Shown: positions 1 through 8,722 of the stretch, one piece after another
Layout of the letters: every line of letters starts with the position of its first letter
Position numbering within the stretch: position 1 is the first letter of the stretch
Source of the DNA: Deltaproteobacteria bacterium
GTDB lineage: Bacteria; Myxococcota_A; Polyangia; JACPQR01
Assembly (NCBI GenBank): GCA_016190375.1
Contig: JACPQR010000044.1
Coordinates: 1-64,000, forward strand
DNA: 64,000 bases
Direction: 5' to 3'
Made by a program: the position numbers and the translations under genes
The notes under the pieces: generated by a model
What the model saw: only the letters and a program-made list of their open reading frames with translations
Databases searched by the model: none
Told to the model about the DNA's origin: nothing

Positions 1-471
1 GACGTCCCCTTCGGGATGGTGATGCGCAACATGCACCGCTGGGGCGCGCACGCGATGGTCATCACGGTCTGGCTCCACATGTTCCGGGTCTTCATGACCG
101 GCTCTTACAAGCCGCCGCGCGAGTTCAACTGGGTGATCGGCGTCAACCTCCTCGTGATGACCCTGATGCTGTCCTTCACGGGGTACCTCCTACCCTGGGA
201 TCAGCTCTCGATCTGGGCCGTCACGGTCGGCACGAACATGGGCCGCGCGACGCCGCTCGTCGGGCACGAGGGGCCGTTCGCGGATCTGGTCGGCGTCAAC
301 GCCCGCTACGACGCCCGCGCGTTCCTGGTCGGCGGCAGGTTCGTCAGCGCGGCGACGCTGCTGCGCTTCTACGTGCTGCACTGCATCTTCATCCCAATCA
401 TCGCTGCCGTCCTGATGATCGTGCACTTCTGGCGGGTCCGGAAGGACGGCGGGATCTCGGGACCAGTGTGA
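1..471 (+). CDS. Cytochrome b, N-terminal (b6-type) domain, 5' truncated by the window edge
   Basis: The reading frame is open from base 1, so the gene begins outside the window and only the last 156 codons are seen. It is the quinol-oxidising, dihaem cytochrome b subunit of a bc/b6f-type complex in the inner membrane. Two His pairs that would bind the haems are visible: residues 12 and 26 of the fragment (helix B, motif HRWGAH...LHMFRV) and residues 127 and 142 (helix D, motif FYVLH...IVHFW). The helix D spacing of 15 is that of b6 rather than mitochondrial cytochrome b. The fragment ends before the C-terminal domain, which is a separate gene overlapping its stop codon by 3 bases, the split arrangement of b6f and many menaquinol bc complexes. 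A Rieske protein would be expected upstream, outside the window. Confidence 0.93.
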   Translation, partial: DVPFGMVMRNMHRWGAHAMVITVWLHMFRVFMTGSYKPPREFNWVIGVNLLVMTLMLSFTGYLLPWDQLSIWAVTVGTNMGRATPLVGHEGPFADLVGVNARYDARAFLVGGRFVSAATLLRFYVLHCIFIPIIAAVLMIVHFWRVRKDGGISGPV

Positions 472-1325
472 GGGCCGGCGCGAAGATGGATTCCGCGGCC
501 CAGACCCGGTCGACCTCCACGGCGCCAGCCGAGGCCCGGGCCGACAAGACTTCGGCGAAGGTGTCGCCCACGGCCGGTCTGGCGGACAAGATCCACACGT
601 GGCCGTACCTCGTGCGGCTCGAGATGATCGTGGCCACGCTGTTCATGGTCGGGATCACGGTCTGGTCGATCCTCATCGACGCGCCGCTCGAGGAACCGGC
701 GAACCCGACGCGCACCCCGAACCCGTCCAAGGCTCCCTGGTACTTCCTGGGGCTGCAGGAGATGCTGGTCTACTTCGACCCCTGGTTCGCCGGCGTGGTC
801 CTGCCCTCTCTGATCATCGTCGGGCTGATGGTCATCCCGTACATCGACATCAACCCGAAGGGAAACGGCTACTACTGCTTCCGTGACCGGTGGTTCGCCA
901 TCACGAACTTCCTGTTCGGCTTCCTCGTCCTCTGGGTCCTTCTGATCATCATCGGGACCTTCCTGCGCGGTCCGGGCTGGTACTTCTTCGCGCCCTGGAG
1001 CCACTGGGACGTCCACAAGACGGTCGCGATCACGAACGTCGATCTGCCGGTCTTGATCGGTCGCTGGACCGGGATCCACTGGTTCAAGACGCCGCTCGGG
1101 ATCGGTCTGACGGGCTGCGCGCTGATCTCGGCCTACATGGGGCTGCCCTTCGCCTGGTACTTCCGCAAGCGAAAGACCAGCGAGGTGCTCCAGCGACTGG
1201 GCTTCGTTCGCTTCGCGATCACCTCCCAGCTCTTCATGATCATGATGGGGCTCGTCGTGAAGATGCTCCTCAGGTGGACGCTCGACGTGAAGTACATCAT
1301 GGCGACCCCCTGGATCAACGTGTAG
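468..1325 (+). CDS. Cytochrome b C-terminal domain (subunit IV-like) of menaquinol:cytochrome c reductase
   Basis: 285 residues. It starts at GTG 468, overlapping the stop of the preceding cytochrome b gene, or at ATG 486. An N-terminal soluble extension of about 50 residues is followed by several membrane helices. The motif [11 protein letters not shown] (around residues 88-98) replaces the PEWY of mitochondrial and b6f enzymes; the APWYFL form is common in menaquinol-oxidising complexes of Gram-positives and Deltaproteobacteria. The protein would complete the quinol-oxidation (Qo) site together with the upstream subunit. A further hydrophobic pair of helices follows after residue 140, more than in a minimal three-helix subunit IV. 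Family assignment is firm; menaquinol as substrate is inferred from the motif. Confidence 0.9.
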   Translation: MRAGAKMDSAAQTRSTSTAPAEARADKTSAKVSPTAGLADKIHTWPYLVRLEMIVATLFMVGITVWSILIDAPLEEPANPTRTPNPSKAPWYFLGLQEMLVYFDPWFAGVVLPSLIIVGLMVIPYIDINPKGNGYYCFRDRWFAITNFLFGFLVLWVLLIIIGTFLRGPGWYFFAPWSHWDVHKTVAITNVDLPVLIGRWTGIHWFKTPLGIGLTGCALISAYMGLPFAWYFRKRKTSEVLQRLGFVRFAITSQLFMIMMGLVVKMLLRWTLDVKYIMATPWINV

Positions 1326-1345
1326 CGAGAGGACACGAGCGAGAG

Positions 1346-4300
1346 ATGGCCTTCAAGCGTGACGAGGAGCGCTCCCATTCGCTCCTCTGGTTCGTCTCCG
1401 CGATGCTCTTCGCGGGCGTGAGCGTCTGGGCTGTCTACGACGACCAGGTGACGCGGGCGCCCTGGGCGGCGGACCAGGAGGACCTCTTCGACCTCGAGCG
1501 GAAGTTGTCCTCGAAGAGCCTGAAGGCCGCCGAGCGGCGCTTCGAGAAGACCGCGAGGGCCCGCTCGAACGAGCTCGAGCGCCGGATCGCCGATCTCGAC
1601 AAGAAGCGGGCAACCCGCGAGCACCAGGCCACCCTCGCCCGCCTCGTCGAGCTCGACGAGAAGTACGCCGATGCCGAGTCCGACAAGACGTTCGCGCGCT
1701 CCGACCAGGACGAGGTCTACTACTACCGGACGGTCGCCGAGTACGACGTGGAGCTCGCCGGCTCGAAGGCGCAGCGCGGCGCGCGGCAGGCCGACGCCCT
1801 GCGGCTGAGGGCCGAGGAGGCGCGCTACCAGCGAGACATCGACCGCGCGGCCGCGGCGATGGAGCGGATCGACGCCGAGCGCCGCCGGCTCAGGGCCAGG
1901 GTCGCGCCGATCGACGACGAGCTCGAGACGGTCCGCAGGGAGCTCACGGTCCTGCGCCGCGAGGTAGAGGAGGCCGAGCTCAGGGCCGAGGCCGCACGGA
2001 AGCTCGGGCCGGAGATCCTGCAGGCTGTCTTCCAGTGGCGGTTCGACAAGTCGGGCCACCTGATCGAGGACGTCGACCGCTGCCACACCTGCCACCGCGG
2101 CGTGGACAGCGGCTACTACGCGGATCCCGAGGACGTGCCGAACCCTGAGCTCCGGACGCACCCCAACCGCGATCTCCTGTTCGCATCGCATCCCGTTCAG
2201 CGCTTCGGTTGCACCCCCTGCCACCTCGGCCAGGGACGCGCCACCGAACGGACCTTCGCGCACTCGCGAGGGGCGCCGGTGCTCCTGCCGGGACCGGGCG
2301 CGGACGACGAGCGCGCGAAGGCGCACGTCTCCTGGCACATGGAGGGCGACCACTACTGGGAAGAGCCGATGCTGAAGCCGGGCGTCCTCTGGCGCACGCC
2401 CATCGACGGCGACTCCGACGAGCTCGAGGTCGAGCTCGAGGGCGCGGGCTCGAAGACCGTGAAGCTCGCCCACCGGACCTACGAGCTGTTCGCGGATCTG
2501 CGGCGGGAGCTCGAGATCAGGCTCAACGAGGCGTTCCCCGCCTCCCCCGAGGCGGACCACGAGGATCGCTTCAGGGCCAACCTCGTCGGCAACCGCATGG
2601 TCCTCGAGACGCGCCGGCGGATGAGGAGCTCTGGGGCCGAAGAGACACCGGACCCGAAGTTCGAGGTGAGCTGGACCGACCCCGCGCTGGGAAGGCTCCT
2701 CGGCTTCGCGGGTGAGCTCCGTGGCGCCAGCTCCTACACGGCCCCGGTCTCGCCCGAGCCTCGCATCTCGAACCAGGGCAACCGGGGGACGGCCGGCCTG
2801 CAGGTCCCGGCGGCGGAGCGAGAGCGGCTCATCCTCGCGGCGCCCTTCGTCGAGTCGTCCTGCCTGCGCTGCCACACGCGCTCCACCGACTTCCGGCCGC
2901 TGTTCTCGGTGGCCGAGCAGGTGAACCGGAACGCGGTGCGTCAGATCGAGCGGGCCCGCTGGACGCCCGAGGAGGCCAGAGAGCACGAGCACGATCTGCC
3001 GCCCGCGCCCGAGCCCGAACCGGAGGCCGTTCCTGATCTGGCGCCGACGCTCACGGAGGGCCGCTTCCTCTTCCGCAAGCTGAACTGCACGGGTTGCCAC
3101 ATCCTCGACGGCTTCCCCGGTAGCCGCAACGCCGGGCCAGGGCTCGACGCGGTGGCGTCGAAGGTCTCCGCCGACTTCCTGTACACGTGGATGCGCTATC
3201 CGCGCCTCTTCCGGGCCGGCACCAGGATGCCGAACATGTGGCCGCTGCCGCTCGACCCGGAGACCAAGGAGCCGGTGGCCCGGGCCTCGCCCGTCTACCG
3301 AGAGTGGGAGCGCGAGCGCGAACGAGACGTCACGGCCATCGCGGGCTATCTGATCGCGAAGTCGCGTCCCATCGTGCCCGTCGGCTACGGGAACGTGGAG
3401 GGCGCCGCCGCCGAGGCGGGCAAGGACCTGTTCGAGACGCTGGGCTGTCAGGGGTGCCACACGACCGCGCAGGACGAGGAACGTCCGGGCCCGTTCGCCA
3501 CCCGCGAGCGGGACGTGGCGCCGAACCTGTCGAACATCGGCCTGAAGACGAACGCCGACTGGCTGACCTTCTGGATCGAGAACCCCGGACGGTACTGGCC
3601 CGGGACGAAGATGCCCAACCTGCGGCTGACCCGGCCCGAAGCGGCGAGCATCGCGCAGTACCTCATGACGCTCAGGGCGGGCCGCCCGCTCGAGCGCGCA
3701 CCGGCGGTCCTTCGCTCGGCAGAGATCCCCCAGAACCTCGTCGAGCAAGGCAAGGCGCTGGTCGCGAAGTACGGCTGCTACGGGTGCCACCAGATCGAGG
3801 GCTTCGAGGCCGCGCCGCCGATCGCGCCCGAGCTAAACGGGCATGCGCGCAAGGACGTGACGACCCTCGACTTCGGCTATGCCGTCCCCGACCACCGCGA
3901 GCAGACGTGGGAGACCTTCGTCGCCTGGAAGCTCGACTCCCCCAGGATCTACGGCCGCGACCGGATCGAGCTCAGGATGGGCGACTTCGACCTCAGCCCG
4001 CACGAGATCCGAGCCCTGCTCGTGTTCCTCAAGGGCACGCAGGAGGACCGCGTCGCTCCTCCCTACGATCCCCAGCTCTCCGAGCGAGGGGGCGCGATCC
4101 TCGAGGGCAGGCAGATCGTCGAGGACTACAACTGCCGCGGCTGCCACCTCATCGAGGGGCGTGGAGCCGACATACGGACGTTCTTCGCGCAGACGCCCGA
4201 GGCCCTGGCGCTCGCGCCGCCGGCTCTGCGGGCCGAGGGGTTCCGTGTCCAGCCCGAGTGGCTCTACTCGTTCCTGCGCCAGCCCTACTCGATCCGGCCG

Positions 4301-4777
4301 TGGATCAAGGTGCGGATGCCGACGTTCAACTTCACGAACGAGCAGGCGACGGCCGTGGCGCGCTACTTCGCCGCGCTGGACGGCCAGGAGTTCCCGTACC
4401 AGCGCCGGCCGCTCGAGCCGATGGCGCCCGAACGATGGGACCAGGCCAACCGGCTGTTCGCGCAGCTCCAGTGCCAGAGCTGCCACATCCTCACGGACGA
4501 GGTCCCCGCCGGACAGGACCCGGCGCAGCTCGCTCCGAACCTGCAGCGCGCACCCGAGCGCCTCCGGGCAGACTGGATGCACCGCTGGCTGGAGAACCCG
4601 GAGGCCCTGCAGCCGAACACGCGGATGCCGAGCTTCTTCACCGATCCGTTCGGCGTCGATCCGTCGCCCTACTCGTCCATCTCGCAAGGCACCTCGCAGG
4701 AGAACATCGCGCTCCTCGTGGAGCTCCTCAGCCGCATCGACACGCAGTCGCCGGTCGCTCCCGTCTCCTCACCCTGA
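1346..4777 (+). CDS. Octahaem cytochrome c with N-terminal membrane anchor and coiled coil, bc-complex partner
   Basis: 1143 residues from ATG 1346, 20 bases after the cytochrome b C-terminal gene; an upstream in-frame extension overlapping that gene is rejected. Residues about 12-32 form a single membrane anchor. Residues about 45-210 are charged and heptad-like (long predicted coiled coil). Eight CxxCH haem sites follow, starting at residues 246, 289, 506, 581, 701, 811, 930 and 1043. The last five lie in repeated mono-haem cytochrome c modules of roughly 110-120 residues, each with a downstream Met in an RMP or KMP motif that could be the sixth ligand. The position right after the split cytochrome b genes makes it the cytochrome c subunit that takes electrons from the complex. 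The size and coiled coil are unusual for such a subunit. Confidence 0.88.
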   Translation: MAFKRDEERSHSLLWFVSAMLFAGVSVWAVYDDQVTRAPWAADQEDLFDLERKLSSKSLKAAERRFEKTARARSNELERRIADLDKKRATREHQATLARLVELDEKYADAESDKTFARSDQDEVYYYRTVAEYDVELAGSKAQRGARQADALRLRAEEARYQRDIDRAAAAMERIDAERRRLRARVAPIDDELETVRRELTVLRREVEEAELRAEAARKLGPEILQAVFQWRFDKSGHLIEDVDRCHTCHRGVDSGYYADPEDVPNPELRTHPNRDLLFASHPVQRFGCTPCHLGQGRATERTFAHSRGAPVLLPGPGADDERAKAHVSWHMEGDHYWEEPMLKPGVLWRTPIDGDSDELEVELEGAGSKTVKLAHRTYELFADLRRELEIRLNEAFPASPEADHEDRFRANLVGNRMVLETRRRMRSSGAEETPDPKFEVSWTDPALGRLLGFAGELRGASSYTAPVSPEPRISNQGNRGTAGLQVPAAERERLILAAPFVESSCLRCHTRSTDFRPLFSVAEQVNRNAVRQIERARWTPEEAREHEHDLPPAPEPEPEAVPDLAPTLTEGRFLFRKLNCTGCHILDGFPGSRNAGPGLDAVASKVSADFLYTWMRYPRLFRAGTRMPNMWPLPLDPETKEPVARASPVYREWERERERDVTAIAGYLIAKSRPIVPVGYGNVEGAAAEAGKDLFETLGCQGCHTTAQDEERPGPFATRERDVAPNLSNIGLKTNADWLTFWIENPGRYWPGTKMPNLRLTRPEAASIAQYLMTLRAGRPLERAPAVLRSAEIPQNLVEQGKALVAKYGCYGCHQIEGFEAAPPIAPELNGHARKDVTTLDFGYAVPDHREQTWETFVAWKLDSPRIYGRDRIELRMGDFDLSPHEIRALLVFLKGTQEDRVAPPYDPQLSERGGAILEGRQIVEDYNCRGCHLIEGRGADIRTFFAQTPEALALAPPALRAEGFRVQPEWLYSFLRQPYSIRPWIKVRMPTFNFTNEQATAVARYFAALDGQEFPYQRRPLEPMAPERWDQANRLFAQLQCQSCHILTDEVPAGQDPAQLAPNLQRAPERLRADWMHRWLENPEALQPNTRMPSFFTDPFGVDPSPYSSISQGTSQENIALLVELLSRIDTQSPVAPVSSP

Positions 4778-4790
4778 GGCGTACGCGTAG

Positions 4791-4811
4791 GCCCGGGCAA
4801 AACGCCCGGGC
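4791..4811 (+). terminator. GC-rich hairpin after the octahaem cytochrome gene
   Basis: An 8-bp perfect stem (GCCCGGGC on both arms, 4791-4798 and 4804-4811) with the loop AAAAC lies 14 bases after the stop codon. There is no T-run after it, so it is a weak intrinsic terminator or an mRNA 3'-end stabiliser. The following 113 bases to the next gene show no recognisable riboswitch or promoter. Confidence 0.35.
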
Positions 4812-4924
4812 AAGCAGCGGGCGAAAAGACCCGGTTTCCGTCGCGACTCCCGTGGAAGCCGCGAGATGTCGGCCGTCTTCCGGGGCTGGCCGGTGGGCAC
4901 GGCTCGTGCTCCGCGGCCACGCCA

Positions 4925-5413
4925 ATGGCGATGGGCCTCGAGCATTCAGGGTCGAATGACAGGGCCCGGCGGGCCACTCCGGGCAGTGCCCGATCGGGGC
5001 CTGTCGCCATCCTGATCGCGTCGTGGCTTTGCGCCTGCGCGGCGCAGGTCGGCGCCGATCCTCCGCCGGCGGGCACCATCAGCGGGACGATCACCTATGA
5101 CGGCCCAGCGGCTGGTGGTGGCCGCCCGATCGCCGTCGCGGTCTACCGCAACTTCCCTCCCAGCGGGCCACCCGTCTCGTGGAAGTTGCTCGAGACCTAC
5201 GAGCTACCCGTCCGTTACTCGTTCGACGGGCTCCCACCGGGGAACTACTGGGTCGGCGCGGCAATCGACGTGGACCCTGCCGACACGCGCTACGTCGGGA
5301 TGCTGAATCCTCGGCGCGATCCGCACGGCTACGCGCTCGAGGGCCGCCGGATCGAGGTCGGAGAGATCGAAGGCGCCGCCGGGGCCGACGTCCGCATGGA
5401 GGATCGGCGGTGA
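4925..5413 (+). CDS. Exported protein with carboxypeptidase-regulatory-like (CNA-B type) domain
   Basis: 162 residues; ATG 4925 or ATG 4931 are the only plausible starts. A hydrophobic stretch near residues 28-40 ending in WLCACAA looks like an export signal, possibly a lipoprotein signal (L-C-A-C). The mature part has the pattern GTISGTITYDGPA...YSFDGLPPGNYWVGAAID, typical of beta-sandwich carboxypeptidase-regulatory-like or transthyretin-like domains used as binding or spacer modules. It is the first gene of the exported-protein block, and its stop overlaps the GTG start of the next gene (GTGA), so the two are translationally coupled. The substrate is not predictable. Confidence 0.75.
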   Translation: MAMGLEHSGSNDRARRATPGSARSGPVAILIASWLCACAAQVGADPPPAGTISGTITYDGPAAGGGRPIAVAVYRNFPPSGPPVSWKLLETYELPVRYSFDGLPPGNYWVGAAIDVDPADTRYVGMLNPRRDPHGYALEGRRIEVGEIEGAAGADVRMEDRR

Positions 5414-6579
5414 GGCAACCTCTGCGCGCCGGCCTCGTCACGCTCGCGGTCGTGGTGCTTCACGCAACCCCCGTCCGCGCGCTGCCGCGCTTCGCGCTTC
5501 GCGACGGCGTCGCGTGCTCGACCTGCCATGTGAACCCGTCCGGCGGCGGGATGCGCAACCGGTACGCGCGCTACGTCTTCGAGCCCACGCGGCTCGCCGT
5601 GGGAGTGCCGGGCCCGGCGGCGCTGCTGCGGCCCCTCGATGTCGACATCGGCGACACCCTGAGCTTCGGCGCGGACGGCCGGACCATCTACTACGACCAG
5701 AGCGTGCCGGGATCCGACGGGATCGGCTCCTTCTTCCAGATGCAGGCCGACCTCTACGTCTCTGCAGAGCTCGTCGAAGGGCTGACGCTCTACTTCGACC
5801 AGGGCAGCTACGGGAGCTTCGAGGCGATCGCGATGTATGAGCACGGCCTCGGCGCGCCGGGGCTCAGCGCGTACGTGAAGGCCGGTCGCTTCATGCCGAC
5901 CTTCGGGCTGCGGCTCGAGAACCACAACACGTTCACGCGTCAGGACATCGGCTTCGGTCCCCGAGACAAGGACGCCGGCATCGAGATCGGGGCGTACCTC
6001 GGACCCGTGCTGGTTCAGGCAGCAGTCCTCGACGGGGCCAGCGAGGACCGCCAGTTCGACGAGAACCGGAAGAAGGCATTCCTGGCGCGGGCCGAGCTCA
6101 TCGGGCGCGTGGGTGCGCTCCGCCTGATGTTCGGCGGCTCGGCGTACGCAAATCAGACCGGCGCGCGCACGGAGGTCCAGGGCACGGTGGTGGACTCGCG
6201 CTCGGACCACCTTCGCACCGGCGTCCACTGGGGCCTCGGGCTCGGTCGCTTTGCGTACCTCGGCGAGGCAGCCGTCGTGAAGGTGGACCCCTCGCAGGGA
6301 AACGCACAGGAGGCGAAGCAGTTCAGCTTCCAGTCCTACCAGGAGCTCGACGTGCGCTTGGTCCGGGGGCTCGAGCTCAACTTCAACTACGAGTTTCGCG
6401 AGCCGGACATCGACCTCGAGTCAGGGCGCATCAACCGGTTCGCTGGCGGCGTCGAGCTCTATCCGTTGCCGTACCTCGAGCTCAAGGTCCTGGTCCGCCA
6501 CGCCTTCGGCTCGGGACCGGCGGTTGCCGAGCAGGACGGCGTGGACGAGGTGATTGGCATGGCGCACCTGTTCTTCTGA
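5410..6579 (+). CDS. Outer-membrane beta-barrel with N-terminal c-type haem motif
   Basis: 389 residues from GTG 5410, chosen because it overlaps the upstream stop as GTGA and gives a proper signal peptide (VTLAVVVLHATPVRA). Soon after the cleavage site a single CSTCH haem-binding motif (residues 36-40) is followed by VNPSGGGMRN, a signature of haem-bearing exported proteins. The rest alternates polar and apolar residues in amphipathic strands with aromatic girdles and ends in Phe-Phe, as expected of an outer-membrane barrel. One polypeptide therefore carries both a haem and a barrel, a plausible conduit for moving electrons across the outer membrane. Barrel strand count and haem exposure are inferred, not shown. 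Confidence 0.8.
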   Translation: MRQPLRAGLVTLAVVVLHATPVRALPRFALRDGVACSTCHVNPSGGGMRNRYARYVFEPTRLAVGVPGPAALLRPLDVDIGDTLSFGADGRTIYYDQSVPGSDGIGSFFQMQADLYVSAELVEGLTLYFDQGSYGSFEAIAMYEHGLGAPGLSAYVKAGRFMPTFGLRLENHNTFTRQDIGFGPRDKDAGIEIGAYLGPVLVQAAVLDGASEDRQFDENRKKAFLARAELIGRVGALRLMFGGSAYANQTGARTEVQGTVVDSRSDHLRTGVHWGLGLGRFAYLGEAAVVKVDPSQGNAQEAKQFSFQSYQELDVRLVRGLELNFNYEFREPDIDLESGRINRFAGGVELYPLPYLELKVLVRHAFGSGPAVAEQDGVDEVIGMAHLFF

Positions 6580-6640
6580 ATGAGTGAGGCAGCACTTGAT
6601 CACGTCGCGCACGGCGCGACAGGAAGCGAGGAGCACTGTG

Positions 6641-8713
6641 ATGCGACGCAAGAGCGGAACGGGATTGGCGGTGTGGGCAGGCCTCGCGCTCGCCCTGCCG
6701 CTCGCCGGGTGCGGCGACGACGCGGCGGAGGTGACCTGCGGTGGAGGGACGCGGCTCGAGGGAGACACGTGCATGCCGGTGGAGGGACTCACCTGCGGCG
6801 ACGGCACGCACCTCGACGGCGAGACCTGCGCACCGGACGTCACCTGCGGCTCGGGCACGAGCCAGGATGGGGACGAGTGCCTGCCGACGGAGGGTCTGAC
6901 CTGCGGAGACGGCACCGACGAGGAGGACGGAGCCTGCGTGGGGACCCTCGCCTGCGGCTCGGGCACGAGCCAGGATGGGGACGAGTGCCTGCCGACGGAG
7001 GGCCTGACCTGCGGAGACGGCACGGTGCAGGAGGGCGACGAGTGCCTCCCCGAGTCGATCGTCGAGTGCGGCGAGGGCACGCACCTCGAGGGTGGCTCGT
7101 GCTTGCCCGACAGCCTGCTCGCCTGCGGGGCCCAGACGCACGAGGAGGCGGGACAGTGCCTCCCCGACCCGGAGACCCTCGGTAGCCAGTGGGGGATCTA
7201 CACGGCCGAGACCTTCGACTCGTCGGGTGACGACGTCCTGCCCGACACGACGGACCACACGTACATCTACATCAACACCGGGATCAGCTTCGGCGCGACC
7301 GCCACCAAGAACGGCGTCCACGTCTTCGACTACGACGCCGTCCAGGACTGCATCGACGACGGGGACGGCTGCCCGGCGGACAACGAGTTCTTGCCCATCG
7401 CGAGCGCGGAGGTCGATACCCCGATCCCCGAGGGGACCGCGTCGACGAACTGGTCCAGCCATGCGCTCGCCGTCTCGCCCGACGGCCAGTGGATCTACCA
7501 GGCCTTCCTGGTCCCATACTCGCGCTACAGCTTCGTCGACTACAGCGCCCGTTTCCCGCAGCCGGCGACCTGGTTCTACAAGATCAACGCCCGGACTCTC
7601 CTGCCGGAGAAGCGGATCGACTGCGGTGGGCCGACCCACCACATGAACATCGTCAACGACCGCTACATGATGACGGAGTGCTACTCGGAGGCAGGCGTCT
7701 TCTTCTGGGATCCAGAGAACGACGACGAGGTCGTCAAGGTCTTCCCGTACGGCAAGTTCGAGGGCTATCCCTACCTTGCCTTCGAGTCGCCGCCGATGGA
7801 GTTCATCAACGCGGACGACCCGCCCCGCTACCTGGCCGTCACGGTCTCCAGCCACAACAACACCGTGACCAACGCGGCCGGCGAGACGGAGGAGGTCCCC
7901 GGCTACGTCGCGCTCATCAACGAGGACACGATGAAGCAGGAGGCAGCGCCGGCGATCGGGCCCTTCGGGATCTGGGCGCGCTTCAGCCGCGACGGCTCGA
8001 GGCTCTGGACGACCAGCGCCGACGACGACACCGTCCGCCGCTATGACCTGTCGCTGAACGCGCAGACGAACCAGCTCAAGGCCACGCTCGCGGCCGAGAT
8101 CGAGGTCGGCCCGGGCCCCTACGGGCTCGAGCTGAACGCCGACGAGACGATGCTCTACGTCGATGACAAGGCGGAGGGAGTACGCGCCGGGCAAACCAGC
8201 GTGCACGGCAGCACCGTGACGGTCATAGACGCGGATGCCGGGTCCGACACGTACGACGGCATCCTGTTCACCATCGGCCTGAGCATGGACGCGGCCACCG
8301 AGCCACACCGTCCCGATCACATGTACCTCGGTCCGGACGATCGGATGTGGCAGTGCTCCAACGCCAACCAGAGCTGCCAGGTCATCGACCCGGACGTCAC
8401 GCCGTCGAACGGCGGCGTCATGACCGAGTGCACGCGGATCAGGACGGCGCACGAGTTCCCCGCGTGCGCCAGCGACGCGGACTGCCCGCTGGGGCTCGCC
8501 TGCGACGCCAACGGCAAGTGCGGCGGCACGAACGCGATCCAGGAGACGATCGAGTGCATGGAGGCACCGATCCTCGCCACGCTGCGGCTGCCCGACGCCG
8601 ACGAGGTGCCCGGCTGGACCGTGGGGCGCGGCGATCCGCACTCGGTGGTCTGGGTCCACTACGACGCGAACGGCGACGCGCGCGTGATCCAGGACTTCGT
8701 CCGACACGAGTAG
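6641..8713 (+). CDS. Lipoprotein with eight Cys-rich repeats and a beta-propeller carrying an HHM motif
   Basis: 690 residues from ATG 6641, which has a GAGGAG ribosome-binding site 8 bases upstream; a GTG at 6584 is less likely. The signal peptide ends in the lipobox LAGC. Residues about 30-180 hold eight tandem 17-19-residue repeats of the form CGxGTxxxGxxCxP. The remainder (about 190-690) is a beta-propeller with blades such as GIWARFSRDGSRLWTTSADD and PYGLELNADETMLYVDD. A motif THHM at residues 332-335, followed by GVFFWD, resembles the His-His site of selenium-binding-protein-56 propellers and is shared with the lipoprotein at 15382. A second Cys-rich insert (ACASDADCPLGLACD) lies near residue 605. 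A surface-exposed enzyme or scaffold is likely; its substrate is unknown. Confidence 0.82.
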   Translation: MRRKSGTGLAVWAGLALALPLAGCGDDAAEVTCGGGTRLEGDTCMPVEGLTCGDGTHLDGETCAPDVTCGSGTSQDGDECLPTEGLTCGDGTDEEDGACVGTLACGSGTSQDGDECLPTEGLTCGDGTVQEGDECLPESIVECGEGTHLEGGSCLPDSLLACGAQTHEEAGQCLPDPETLGSQWGIYTAETFDSSGDDVLPDTTDHTYIYINTGISFGATATKNGVHVFDYDAVQDCIDDGDGCPADNEFLPIASAEVDTPIPEGTASTNWSSHALAVSPDGQWIYQAFLVPYSRYSFVDYSARFPQPATWFYKINARTLLPEKRIDCGGPTHHMNIVNDRYMMTECYSEAGVFFWDPENDDEVVKVFPYGKFEGYPYLAFESPPMEFINADDPPRYLAVTVSSHNNTVTNAAGETEEVPGYVALINEDTMKQEAAPAIGPFGIWARFSRDGSRLWTTSADDDTVRRYDLSLNAQTNQLKATLAAEIEVGPGPYGLELNADETMLYVDDKAEGVRAGQTSVHGSTVTVIDADAGSDTYDGILFTIGLSMDAATEPHRPDHMYLGPDDRMWQCSNANQSCQVIDPDVTPSNGGVMTECTRIRTAHEFPACASDADCPLGLACDANGKCGGTNAIQETIECMEAPILATLRLPDADEVPGWTVGRGDPHSVVWVHYDANGDARVIQDFVRHE
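6843..7023 (+). repeat. Near-identical 73-bp duplication within the Cys-rich repeat region
   Basis: Bases 6843-6915 and 6951-7023 are the same apart from one T/C difference. They lie 108 bp apart, exactly two 18-residue repeat units. The near identity at the DNA level points to a recent in-frame duplication or gene conversion among the CGxGTxxxGxxCxP repeats. Confidence 0.85.
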
Positions 8714-8722
8714 GAAGCGACG

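Noticed and set aside
890..1345. N-terminal extension of the octahaem cytochrome frame
   Set aside because: It overlaps the cytochrome b C-terminal gene, is composed of Arg/His-rich nonsense, and an ATG with membrane anchor follows at 1346.
1133..3790. 885-codon open frame on the minus strand opposite the octahaem cytochrome
   Set aside because: It is Arg/Leu/Gly/Val-rich with no motifs, which is the expected mirror of a GC-rich coding strand; the plus strand has eight CxxCH sites.
4812..4924. Possible c-di-GMP (GEMM) riboswitch before the exported block
   Set aside because: Runs of A between GC-rich stems are suggestive, but the conserved GEMM core and tetraloop receptor are not present.
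6733..7175. CRISPR-like spaced repeats
   Set aside because: The repeats are in frame, coding, of varying length and without unique spacers; they are Cys-rich protein repeats.
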